Source: Bacteroidales bacterium | GTDB taxonomy: Bacteria > Bacteroidota > Bacteroidia > Bacteroidales > Azobacteroidaceae | Assembly (NCBI GenBank): GCA_020860885.1 | Contig: JAJBTS010000316.1 | Location: 1-7,263, forward strand | Direction: 5' to 3' | Length of the DNA stretch: 7,263 nucleotides | Shown here: one piece after another, positions 1 to 7,247 of the stretch | Layout: every line of letters starts with the position of its first letter | How positions within the stretch are numbered: the stretch's first letter is position 1 | Made by a program: the position numbers and the translations under genes | Notes under the pieces: model-generated | Databases searched by the model: none | Seen by the model: only the letters and a program-made list of their open reading frames with translations | Told to the model about the DNA's origin: nothing

Positions 1-1165
1 CCAGAGCATACGAATCAAATTCTTTAATTATTAATTTACCATTAACAATCTCATATGGAACAACAAAGGTAGCTTCATTTGTCCATGTTTGCAAAATAAA
101 ATACAATTTATCATCTTCTTTCATTAAACCTAAATTCCTAAGATCCCGGTTTCCGCCAAATACAGAATGAAATTCTTTTTCCATTAAAAGGAACGTATCA
201 TAAAAGATTCCTCCCAAATCCTCTTTATATGCCAAATATTTCACATCGTGAGTAGATAAATAGGTAATGGCTTCTTCTGACTTAATCCAAATATTTTCAT
301 TATTATTATTCAGCAAAGCAGATCTGTCTTCACTTAAACGGAACTTCTTTAGTCTATTATCTCCGAGCCGGAAGGTATCAGACAAAGAGATACCATATTC
401 AGTGATCATGAAAGGAATTTTCTCATTATGCAATATAGAAAGATCGTCTTCCGTATCTACTATCAGAATGGATGTTTCCTGTTTGGATAAAGCAAAAGCA
501 GAATCTTCGATAAACAATTTCAAATCGGCATCTTTCCTGCCAAAAAGATAGTTATTCATATCTTCTATTTCAAGAAAATAATCTTTCCAGGCTTCTGTTA
601 CACGAAGACGATCATCCGGTATTCTTTTTAATTTGCCGCCTACAGCGGGAAATTTCCTCATCTCCATAGTAATACCTCTTTTTTTCCCTTTTATATGGAT
701 CAGTTCTTCCAAAGCATGAAGTATGATAAATTCATAATCGCCTTCCATTCCTCTTCCGATTTCCCTTTCTTCCGTTTCCGGTATATCTTCGGGTTGTGAA
801 AAGATATGCAGGCATGGATTGTATGTATCAAAAGATAAGACCGGCCCCTGGTCTGCAATCAGGCTGAACAGGCTCAAGCTATCTTTGAATAAATTATTTG
901 TCCAACGGTTTTTGATTGCCATCCATACAGAACCATCTTCATTAAATTTCATTAATATAGTATATCCTTCCTGAGTCTGAAGAGGGAAGTAATCAACAAT
1001 CCAACCATAATCCGCATTGATAAGAATTTCTCTATTTCTTTTCAACTGCTCTTGCAGACGTATAGAAGCCAGATCATCAAAAATTTCTTTTTCTTCGAAT
1101 AAGCAGGAATTCAAGGTAATGAAGAACACAGGAATTATAAAATATAAGACTGTGATATTTTTCAT
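1..1165 (-). CDS. DUF4302-type lipoprotein, C-terminus cut off by the window edge
   Basis: I translated this gene by hand; 388 codons are open from the ATG at 1165 to the left edge without a stop. The protein begins with a lipoprotein signal peptide: a hydrophobic run at about residues 5-18, then LNSC with the lipid cysteine at 21, followed by LFEEKE, which resembles the acidic surface-export signals of Bacteroidota lipoproteins. Features I recognise as typical of the DUF4302 family are GWIVDYFP (54-61), GYTILMKFNEDG (67-78), GPVLSFDTYN (107-116) with LHIFSQP just after, and GDYEFIIL (142-149). The biochemical role of DUF4302 is unknown to me; members tend to occur beside SusC/SusD pairs and HEXXH lipoproteins, as here. 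The start overlaps the upstream stop as ATGA and has no clear Shine-Dalgarno, so translation is probably coupled to the metallohydrolase gene. From memory of family size (a little over 400 residues), a few tens of residues are probably missing. Family assignment is fairly sure; function is open. Confidence 0.85.
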   Translation of the reverse strand, partial: MKNITVLYFIIPVFFITLNSCLFEEKEIFDDLASIRLQEQLKRNREILINADYGWIVDYFPLQTQEGYTILMKFNEDGSVWMAIKNRWTNNLFKDSLSLFSLIADQGPVLSFDTYNPCLHIFSQPEDIPETEEREIGRGMEGDYEFIILHALEELIHIKGKKRGITMEMRKFPAVGGKLKRIPDDRLRVTEAWKDYFLEIEDMNNYLFGRKDADLKLFIEDSAFALSKQETSILIVDTEDDLSILHNEKIPFMITEYGISLSDTFRLGDNRLKKFRLSEDRSALLNNNNENIWIKSEEAITYLSTHDVKYLAYKEDLGGIFYDTFLLMEKEFHSVFGGNRDLRNLGLMKEDDKLYFILQTWTNEATFVVPYEIVNGKLIIKEFDSYAL

Positions 1166-2157
1166 CTTTCGAGTTGCTTTCTTAACAAATTTATATCCAG
1201 ATTCTCCTGACGCAACAAAACTTCGTGACGCAACTCTTCTAAATCAATACCCCATGAATCTTTCATCCATTGTTTACATAAGAATAACTTCTCAAGAATA
1301 ACAGCTTTTCCATCCACACCATCACTATCTTCGACTTCCTTATATATTCTATGGCCATCTTCATCTATCAATTCATTACCCAGAATATCCCTTGACACCA
1401 CCCATCCCTTTGTGGCTACGTCCAGTATATGTTCCCATTGTTCATCTGTTTTAACGATATAATTGGATATTACTTCCACAAAATCCTCCCTTGCTTCGGC
1501 TCCGGCATAAGAACTTACAAATCCTAAAGACGCAGCTGGTTCAAAATCCCTGTCTTCCCAGGAATAGGGTTCATAATAATTTGCAGAAATTGCATTAAAT
1601 TCCGTTTGGTAAGATTTTACCTGATGAAGTATATGGATAAATTCATGATGCATCGTATGGAAGTACATATCATTCAGTCCATCAACATTCTCAGCGTCCA
1701 ATTGGTTGCAACGAAACAAAGTTATTTTCACACCACTTTCTGCTAATCCTACCATCATTGTCCCATTAGCCGGATTATGAGCAGCCGATCCGATCAGATG
1801 TATCATCCGGGGTCCGTAAAGTTTTAAAAAATTAATTCCGGCTATTTCCGTATAAGCATCAAACCATAAATATTTTGTGAGAACGGCCATATCAATAGCT
1901 TTGTCATAATCCGCAGGGACCAGATTATAATCCATATCTGTTTCCACATCTCTCATACGATAACGAAACTGCAAATTGAAAGGTAAAAGATAATTTTCAT
2001 ACAACCAACAATCCAACAGGTAAGAATAGGAATCAGGGTCAGGTAATTCATCCTCATTGTTGAAAATGCTTTCCGGTTCCAGATTCTCCTCGTTGCAGGA
2101 AGAAAACAAAAACATTCCTGCAACTATAAAAATTATATTAAATATCTTTTTCATCAT
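1162..2157 (-). CDS. SusCD-associated HEXXH zinc metallohydrolase lipoprotein
   Basis: This 331-residue protein fits the putative zinc-binding metallopeptidase family of Bacteroidota, described as substrate import-associated zinc metallohydrolase lipoproteins (Peptidase_Mx1-like). It starts with a signal peptide ending in FSSC, with the lipid cysteine at 21 and NEENLEPE after it, so a surface or outer-membrane anchor is likely. The catalytic motif is HEFIH at 171-175, in the context MHHEFIHILHQ; H171 and H175 would bind zinc and E172 would act as general base. A third ligand is probably in EDFVEVI (224-230), E224 or E228, but I infer this from position only. Further histidines at 167, 170 and 178 flank the site. 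Three other cysteines (50, 150, 294) could form a disulfide. The start is one of two adjacent ATGs; the first is preferred because it forms an ATGA overlap with the SusD stop and lies 7 nt after GGAGG. The likely role is trimming a peptide or protein ligand for the neighbouring transporter, although the substrate is not shown by the sequence. Confidence 0.9.
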   Translation of the reverse strand: MMKKIFNIIFIVAGMFLFSSCNEENLEPESIFNNEDELPDPDSYSYLLDCWLYENYLLPFNLQFRYRMRDVETDMDYNLVPADYDKAIDMAVLTKYLWFDAYTEIAGINFLKLYGPRMIHLIGSAAHNPANGTMMVGLAESGVKITLFRCNQLDAENVDGLNDMYFHTMHHEFIHILHQVKSYQTEFNAISANYYEPYSWEDRDFEPAASLGFVSSYAGAEAREDFVEVISNYIVKTDEQWEHILDVATKGWVVSRDILGNELIDEDGHRIYKEVEDSDGVDGKAVILEKLFLCKQWMKDSWGIDLEELRHEVLLRQENLDINLLRKQLER

Positions 2158-3833
2158 TCCATTTCCTCCAGAAAATTATCTTCAGACTTAATAACTTCAG
2201 GAGTGCTTTTCTCCTGCGCTTCCCTATTGTTTGGAAGAATACCGGAAACAATAACCTCTGCCGGCAACTGTATAGCTCTTCTGGGATCGTCCCATTTCAA
2301 ATACTCTACCCGGTCCCGGCCGATCTTATGTTCGATTTCAATTCCATAACGTTTGATATCAAACCATCTATTCCCTTCAAAAATAGTTTCTATCCTCCGA
2401 AAATGCAGTACACAATAAAGCATCAACGTCTGCTCTTCATCGACCTGCCATGAAGAATCTATTTTTTCAGTATTTAAAGGCTTCACAACATCTTTCTCCG
2501 CATATCTGGAATAAAAAGCATTTATATTATCATGGCCTAAGGTGAAGGCCAGTATAGGTATAGGCAAATTTTGACGTGCCTTATTCCATATCTCCAAATC
2601 TGCCAAAGCCTTATCGGGTTCTTTCAAATGCACCCAGGCTTCCGCCCGGCACAATAGAGTTTCTTCGGCTGTAAATTCCTTACGGATGATGTGAGGGTAA
2701 CCTATTCCGGCTACTTTATCTGTAAATTCAAATACCTCACCGGAGTTCGGACACCATATTCCATGTTGCTGTTTACCGCTGACATACAACTTTCCGACAA
2801 AACAGGGATGATAAGAATAAACCATCCAGCTGGGTCCCTGTCCGAAAATAGTTGCTTTCACCGCTTCTCTGTTGCAGGTATACCGATACGATTCGGAATA
2901 ACGTCGCATAAAACGGGAATGAGTAGGTATCAGTAAAAAATTACTCCTGGAAAGTTCATCAATCGTCCAGTATACAAATGAATTGTAGGTCGGAAGAGAA
3001 GGACTCCAGTCTTTCATATACAGGGAAGCATCTTGCCCCAACGCCAGGTTGGCATGTTCTATGACTTTTTCATAATCCCTTTTAAAAAGATAAAAACGGG
3101 CAGCAAAAGCGTGAGCAGCCTGCTTATTGAAATGGTACTTGGGAACTTTGTAGTTTCTGTCGTCGATCAATGGTAAACCTTCCAAAAGGTCCTTTTCAAT
3201 CTTTTCATAGACTTCCGCCAACGATAAACGTTCTTGAATCACAATTACTGTTTTTTCCGGTTCGGTAATATAAGGAATTCCCGGTGTCGCTTTATTTAAC
3301 GCATCACTTCTGAATGCCTGGGCAAAGATATTCACCAAATTAAAATGATTGAATGCCCGGATCAATAAAGCCTCTCCTTTTTGCGCCGACACCTCGCTAG
3401 TCCGTCCTTCTTTTTCCAATTCATAAATTCTTCTCAGAGCATGATTTGCAACAGCAATACAACGATAATAATCTTCCCACAAATAATGAGGCGAATCCTG
3501 CCTTTCTCCGGAAACAACATCTTCCCATGCAAAGATTTCATTATCCATAAGTTCAAATACAGGGAGATTATATCTGTTTCCGTTACTGTCCGGAGAATTA
3601 TTATCCACAAAATTATCTCCGCTTAACTCTGAAATAAGAGCATGGTTAGCCGTAGAATAACCGTTAACCAATAGTTTGGATATTTGTTCGGGAGAATTCA
3701 AATCGGTCCGGTTATCCGGAACCTGATCCAGAAAATCGTTGCAGGAAGACATACACATAGAGAATAAAAAGATACATACTCCTGCGAATGGACCTGCTTT
3801 CCTCAAAAACTTATTTATTTGTAATATTTTCAT
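2154..3833 (-). CDS. SusD/RagB-family surface nutrient-binding lipoprotein
   Basis: This 559-residue protein is the ligand-capturing partner of the upstream SusC transporter. In characterised pairs SusD sits as a hinged lid over the SusC barrel at the cell surface. The signal peptide runs to MSSC, with the lipid cysteine at 31, followed by NDFLDQVPDNRTDL, a very typical mature SusD start. The N-terminal SusD-like part spans roughly residues 32-230, including LWEDYYRCIAVANHAL (118-133) and GEALLIRAFNHFNLVNIFAQ (153-172). TPR-like helices follow: HFNKQAAHAFAARFYLFKRD (234-253) and ETLLCRAEAWVHLKEPDKAL (391-410). The C-terminal family hallmark RRIETIFEGNRWFDIKRYG is at 479-497, and LPAEVIVSGILPNNR at 523-537 is where many members end. 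About 22 charged residues follow, an unusual tail. The ATG is 9 nt after the SusC stop with no evident Shine-Dalgarno. The ligand cannot be read from the sequence. Confidence 0.96.
   Translation of the reverse strand: MKILQINKFLRKAGPFAGVCIFLFSMCMSSCNDFLDQVPDNRTDLNSPEQISKLLVNGYSTANHALISELSGDNFVDNNSPDSNGNRYNLPVFELMDNEIFAWEDVVSGERQDSPHYLWEDYYRCIAVANHALRRIYELEKEGRTSEVSAQKGEALLIRAFNHFNLVNIFAQAFRSDALNKATPGIPYITEPEKTVIVIQERLSLAEVYEKIEKDLLEGLPLIDDRNYKVPKYHFNKQAAHAFAARFYLFKRDYEKVIEHANLALGQDASLYMKDWSPSLPTYNSFVYWTIDELSRSNFLLIPTHSRFMRRYSESYRYTCNREAVKATIFGQGPSWMVYSYHPCFVGKLYVSGKQQHGIWCPNSGEVFEFTDKVAGIGYPHIIRKEFTAEETLLCRAEAWVHLKEPDKALADLEIWNKARQNLPIPILAFTLGHDNINAFYSRYAEKDVVKPLNTEKIDSSWQVDEEQTLMLYCVLHFRRIETIFEGNRWFDIKRYGIEIEHKIGRDRVEYLKWDDPRRAIQLPAEVIVSGILPNNREAQEKSTPEVIKSEDNFLEEME
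2165..2169 (-). promoter_or_regulatory. Strong Shine-Dalgarno (GGAGG) for the metallohydrolase gene
   Basis: The minus strand carries GGAGG 7 nt before the ATG at 2157, inside the last codons of the SusD gene (encoding LEEME). None of the other three starts in the window has a comparable site, and strong Shine-Dalgarno sequences are uncommon in Bacteroidota. Together with the ATGA overlap it supports 2157 as the start and suggests efficient re-initiation after SusD translation. Confidence 0.6.
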
Positions 3834-3842
3834 TCTGGTTAA

Positions 3843-6800
3843 TCAAATAGTCAATTTAACTGTAAATGTAATTTGCCTTGGCATTGGATTAGCAATCCCT
3901 CCACTATTATAGAATTCCGGATCCTGTCCGTTTAATTTCTTATCGGCATAGATCAGGAACAAATTAGTTGCCTGTAATTTGACGCTGGCGCCCGAAATCC
4001 ATAATTTCTGCACAATATGTTCAGGAAAATCGTATGCCAGGGATATTTCTTTCATCCGGATAAACCCACCGTCCGCTATACGTTCTGTAGAATAGTTGTA
4101 GGCATTATAAGCATACGACAGATTCGGATTATCGTACAACTGCCTTTTGCTTGCTATCACCGGGATATTGGTAAAAGCTTCGTCGCCGGGTAAAACCCAC
4201 CGGTTCTTAAATTCTTTGGGCAAAGCAGACAAATCCGAATAGGAAACGTTAAAAACCGGATCCAAGCGTACTTTATTTCCGAAAGAGTATGTGATAAATA
4301 CATTCAGACGGCATCTCTTGTAGGAAAAAAGATTATTTAATCCTCCCACAACAGAAGGGTCTGTAGAGCCTTCGTACTTTAGAAAATTTATTTTGGATGA
4401 TTCCTGAAAATTGATGTCCGTAACAGTCAATTCTCCGTTCTGATTAATAAACTGAGGCAAACCATCTTCATTCAATCCCTGAAAAGGAATAGAAAATAAA
4501 GAACGCACCGGGTAACCTTCCAGCGCATATCCCGCACCCATAATCAGTTCATACACGCTCGACCGTGAAGCCAGACGGGTTATTTCATTGTGAACATAAG
4601 AGAAAGTAAGATCGGTCTTCCAATGAAAATTTCGACGAACAATATTAGAGGAAGAAAAAGTTAACTCTATTCCCGCCGATTTCATATCCGCCACATTTGC
4701 ATATTTACGTATAAATCCACCCAATCCCGGAGTAGATATGGAACCGATGAGATCGTAGTTATCTCTCATAAAAAGTTCCATCTCCATATTGTAGCGGTTG
4801 TTATTGAACCCAATATCTATACCGAGGTTAATTTCTTTTTTCTTCTCATAAGTCAGTTCCGAATTTTCAATATCCTCCAAAGCGATACCTATTTCCCTTA
4901 CGGAAGAGAAAGGCCTCCACGGATAATTTGCTTTATATATAGGAGTTGAATTGGTTACCCAATAAGGCCCACTTTCTGCTACTAAAGAATAAGAGGCTCT
5001 GAGACCCAGATGAGAAACTTTACTTCTGTCAAACCAGCTCTCCTCATGGATATTCCATGCTAATCCTACATTCCAGGTAGGTAACCAGCGAACTTTTCTC
5101 GACTTTCCCAATTTATTGCTTCCCTCGTAACGGCCCGTAAGACTTAAAACATACCGCCCATCATAAGAATAAGATGTCTGTGCAAAAAAGGCCAGATCTC
5201 TTTCATAACTCTGATTCCGGTGATAATACGATCTGTTTTCATTAAAAATATTAGAATTTACCGAAGGAATTCCTCCGTCGTCGTAACAATATCCCCAGCC
5301 TTCGAAACCGGATTGATCCCGGTCCAGCTTATTTAATTCCGTTCCGCCAAAAAGATTCAGAATATGTTTATTACGTAATACGTGCGTGTACTGACCTGAA
5401 AGGCGGAGATCTAACTGTGTGGTTGAATACTTATCGTTGATATAAAATCCACCTTCGGGGAGCAGAGATATCGGCAAAGCATTTTCGTCATCCGGATCCC
5501 AGAATAAATAAGGATTAAGTTCCCGGATCAAAGCATTCTCAGGCTCAATCCCGGCACGATAAGCATTCGCCTGGTTGGAATGATCTTTTATAATGTGTTC
5601 CTGTTCCGAACCTACCTGTCGAAAGGCGCCCAACAGGTTGAACTGAAGTCCGGTAACAGGTTTCCATGTCAATTCTCCCTGAAATTTCAAATCCGTTACT
5701 CGCAAATCTATGTAATTATTCTTCAGTTCATCAAATATATTGAATCCGGTATAATTTCGTGTATAGGATTCATTAGGATCCAAACTCCGCGAAGTATTCA
5801 ATGCATAATTAAATGGGTTAATATCAAAATCTCTTTTTACTTCTCCCCTCACGACATCAATTTCCCGGCTTACAGTTCCCGGCGCTTTCTGTTTTCTGTA
5901 GGAATCACTGGTTAATAACTTAAAAGTTACTGTACGGGAAAGATCGATAATTGCATTTGCATTGAAAGTATATCTCTGAACGTTAGAAGCCAGCGTCCAT
6001 CCCGGATCTTCCAATGCTGAAAAAGAGGAATAAAAGCGGGCTTTCTCCGTCCCTCCGGAAACACTCACCGAATGATCCTGAACGATGTTTTCGTTAAATA
6101 AAAGGTCAAACCAATCGGTATTCCTATACTCCGCTTCCCTTAAATATGCATTCATAGCCGATTGAGTAAAGGGCAATCCGTACTGTCCGCTACTTTCATT
6201 GTATTGGTTGATCAATTGATACATTTTACCATATACACCTGAGGAAGAATTCATAATTACATCCGCTATTCCCAGCCATCCTTTTGCCTCCATCTCTTTA
6301 TATATACTCATCTGCTGCTGAGAATTACTTATATTGAACTGATTGTAAGAGGGTTTAAGCCGGTAAGTAAATTGTCCGGTATAATTAACTGCGCTTTTAC
6401 CCGCTTTTCCTTTTTTCGTTGTAATTACAATCACGCCGGCCATCGCTTTTGCTCCATAGATAGAAGTAGCCGATCCGTCTTTCAGGATCTGAAAACTTTC
6501 TATATCATCGGCATTTAATCCTGCTACAGCGGAAGAAATCAGTGTGATTGCATCACCCGAAGACAACTGATCGGCGGAGATATCTACCAGATCTGAAAGA
6601 ATAACTCCATCCACCACCCATAAAGGGCGCGAGTTACCATAAATAGAAGTGGCTCCCCGTATTTTTATTTTAGGTGCGGTTCCGAAGGTTCCACTCACAT
6701 TCTGCACAGAAACTCCGCCGGAACGACCTTCCAGAGAACGGGAAATATCCGTAATCCCGTCCAATAGGGTACCGGATGCTTCCAGGGAAGTAGTAGCGCC

Positions 6801-7112
6801 TGTAAACAACCGTTTATCGATCTGCTGCATCCCTGTTATCACTACTTCGTCCAACGACCGGTTGCTGTCAGACAATACAACTTCCATATAATCTTTCACT
6901 GCAACTTCCTGAGTAACCATTCCCAAATAAGAAAATACCAGGCTTTTAATTCCGGGAGGTAAAAATATAGAAAAGTAACCATCTTCATCCGTAAAGGTAC
7001 CCAGCTTCGAATCTTCTTTTGCAGATACGGAAACACCTGCCAAAGGTTCTTTACTGAAAGCAGACACTACTCTGCCGTCAACCTGAACCGTTTGAGCATT
7101 CACAGCCGGCAA
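3843..7112 (-). CDS. SusC/RagA-family TonB-dependent outer-membrane transporter, 5' end frameshifted
   Basis: This is the outer-membrane channel of the locus, importing the ligand held by SusD with energy from TonB-ExbBD. Counting from the TTG at 7112 there are 1089 codons. A carboxypeptidase-regulatory-like beta-sandwich covers about residues 9-82 (VDGRVVSAFSKEPLAGVSVS... DEDGYFSIFLPPG). A TonB-box-like SLDEVVITG is at 86-94. The plug domain is at about 95-235, with IRGATSIYG (151-159), PLWVVDGV and the SusC signature LKDGSATSIYGAKAMAGVIV followed by ITTKKGK. The barrel fills the rest, with recognisable pieces such as SVSGGTEKARFYSSFSALED (350-369) and RYEGSNKLGK (661-670). It ends TFTVKLTI, an alternating last strand without the usual terminal aromatic. 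Length is normal for the family apart from the N-terminus. This frame has no signal peptide and no ATG: an in-frame TGA lies at 7134-7136 and only a TTG follows. The real signal peptide is encoded one base out of frame (separate entry). If the shift is real, the protein would not reach the outer membrane. Confidence 0.93.
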   Translation of the reverse strand: MPAVNAQTVQVDGRVVSAFSKEPLAGVSVSAKEDSKLGTFTDEDGYFSIFLPPGIKSLVFSYLGMVTQEVAVKDYMEVVLSDSNRSLDEVVITGMQQIDKRLFTGATTSLEASGTLLDGITDISRSLEGRSGGVSVQNVSGTFGTAPKIKIRGATSIYGNSRPLWVVDGVILSDLVDISADQLSSGDAITLISSAVAGLNADDIESFQILKDGSATSIYGAKAMAGVIVITTKKGKAGKSAVNYTGQFTYRLKPSYNQFNISNSQQQMSIYKEMEAKGWLGIADVIMNSSSGVYGKMYQLINQYNESSGQYGLPFTQSAMNAYLREAEYRNTDWFDLLFNENIVQDHSVSVSGGTEKARFYSSFSALEDPGWTLASNVQRYTFNANAIIDLSRTVTFKLLTSDSYRKQKAPGTVSREIDVVRGEVKRDFDINPFNYALNTSRSLDPNESYTRNYTGFNIFDELKNNYIDLRVTDLKFQGELTWKPVTGLQFNLLGAFRQVGSEQEHIIKDHSNQANAYRAGIEPENALIRELNPYLFWDPDDENALPISLLPEGGFYINDKYSTTQLDLRLSGQYTHVLRNKHILNLFGGTELNKLDRDQSGFEGWGYCYDDGGIPSVNSNIFNENRSYYHRNQSYERDLAFFAQTSYSYDGRYVLSLTGRYEGSNKLGKSRKVRWLPTWNVGLAWNIHEESWFDRSKVSHLGLRASYSLVAESGPYWVTNSTPIYKANYPWRPFSSVREIGIALEDIENSELTYEKKKEINLGIDIGFNNNRYNMEMELFMRDNYDLIGSISTPGLGGFIRKYANVADMKSAGIELTFSSSNIVRRNFHWKTDLTFSYVHNEITRLASRSSVYELIMGAGYALEGYPVRSLFSIPFQGLNEDGLPQFINQNGELTVTDINFQESSKINFLKYEGSTDPSVVGGLNNLFSYKRCRLNVFITYSFGNKVRLDPVFNVSYSDLSALPKEFKNRWVLPGDEAFTNIPVIASKRQLYDNPNLSYAYNAYNYSTERIADGGFIRMKEISLAYDFPEHIVQKLWISGASVKLQATNLFLIYADKKLNGQDPEFYNSGGIANPMPRQITFTVKLTI

Positions 7113-7155
7113 AAAAGTATATAGAAAGAAAAATCACAAACAAAAAAAATCTCAT
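7111..7155 (-). other. Displaced signal-peptide segment of the SusC gene
   Basis: An ATG at 7155 opens a frame reading MRFFLFVIFLSIYFF and then leaves the SusC frame, ending at a TGA at 7078-7080 after 25 codons. Removing one T from the T6 run on the coding strand (plus-strand A run at 7111-7116) joins it to the transporter as MRFFLFVIFLSIYF then LPAVNA|QTVQVDG. That is an ideal signal peptide: a basic n-region, a hydrophobic core, and a V-N-A signal peptidase I site directly before the first domain. Loss of one T from the T5 run at 7129-7133 works equally well. Changing the T8 run at 7142-7149 does not, because it is upstream of the TGA at 7134-7136 that closes the SusC frame. I infer that this ATG is the ancestral start, and that the shift is either a mutation or a homopolymer sequencing error. 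Confidence 0.8.
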
Positions 7156-7225
7156 GAGACAGGGGATTATATCTAGAGATTGAGTTAAATAGTCTTCATT
7201 ACATTCAAGCAACCTATAATCTTCA

Positions 7226-7233
7226 CAAAGATA
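7226..7233 (-). promoter_or_regulatory. Candidate Bacteroidota -7 promoter element (TATCTTTG)
   Basis: The minus strand reads TATCTTTG, an exact fit to the TAnnTTTG -7 element used by the primary sigma factor of Bacteroidota. It would start transcription around 7217-7222, giving a leader of about 65 nt before the ATG at 7155. No clear TTTG/TTG -33 element is seen 19-21 nt upstream; only 30 bases remain before the window edge. The position fits a single promoter for the whole four-gene unit, but one 8-mer in AT-rich DNA can arise by chance. Confidence 0.5.
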
Positions 7234-7247
7234 AATGATTTTTCATT
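7234..7247. repeat. Short inverted repeat next to the -7 element
   Basis: On the plus strand AATGA and TCATT form perfect 5-base arms around a TTTT spacer, directly upstream of the candidate -7 element. The location, inside the promoter spacer, would suit an operator for a repressor or activator. The arms are short and AT-rich, so chance is a serious alternative. Confidence 0.2.

Noticed and set aside
267..551. Open frame on the plus strand of 94 codons
   Set aside because: It lies antisense inside the DUF4302 gene, whose minus-strand frame is continuous and carries family motifs; the plus-strand translation is low-complexity and matches nothing I recognise.
1017..1301. Open frame on the plus strand of 94 codons spanning the metallohydrolase/DUF4302 junction
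   Set aside because: It is antisense to two well-supported genes and has no recognisable domain or ribosome binding site.
2691..3626. Two plus-strand open frames of 81 codons each (2691-2936 and 3381-3626)
   Set aside because: Both are antisense to the SusD gene and look like chance frames mirroring its codon use.
3834..3842. Possible terminator or processing hairpin between SusC and SusD
   Set aside because: Only 9 bases separate the genes and they contain no inverted repeat or T-run consistent with termination.
5580..6891. Plus-strand open frames at 5580-5915 and 6649-6891
   Set aside because: Both lie antisense within the SusC gene, whose plug and barrel motifs are clear across these positions.
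7078..7155. A 25-codon peptide from the ATG at 7155 that contains a lipobox-like FAGC
   Set aside because: The FAGC arises only because the frame slipped after the hydrophobic core; the same bases in the transporter frame give a better signal peptidase I site, so a separate lipopeptide gene is unlikely.
7165..7221. Possible leader hairpin or riboswitch from GATTATA and TATAATC
   Set aside because: The stem is only 7 AT-rich pairs with a loop of 43 bases and does not extend on either side; no known riboswitch core is visible.
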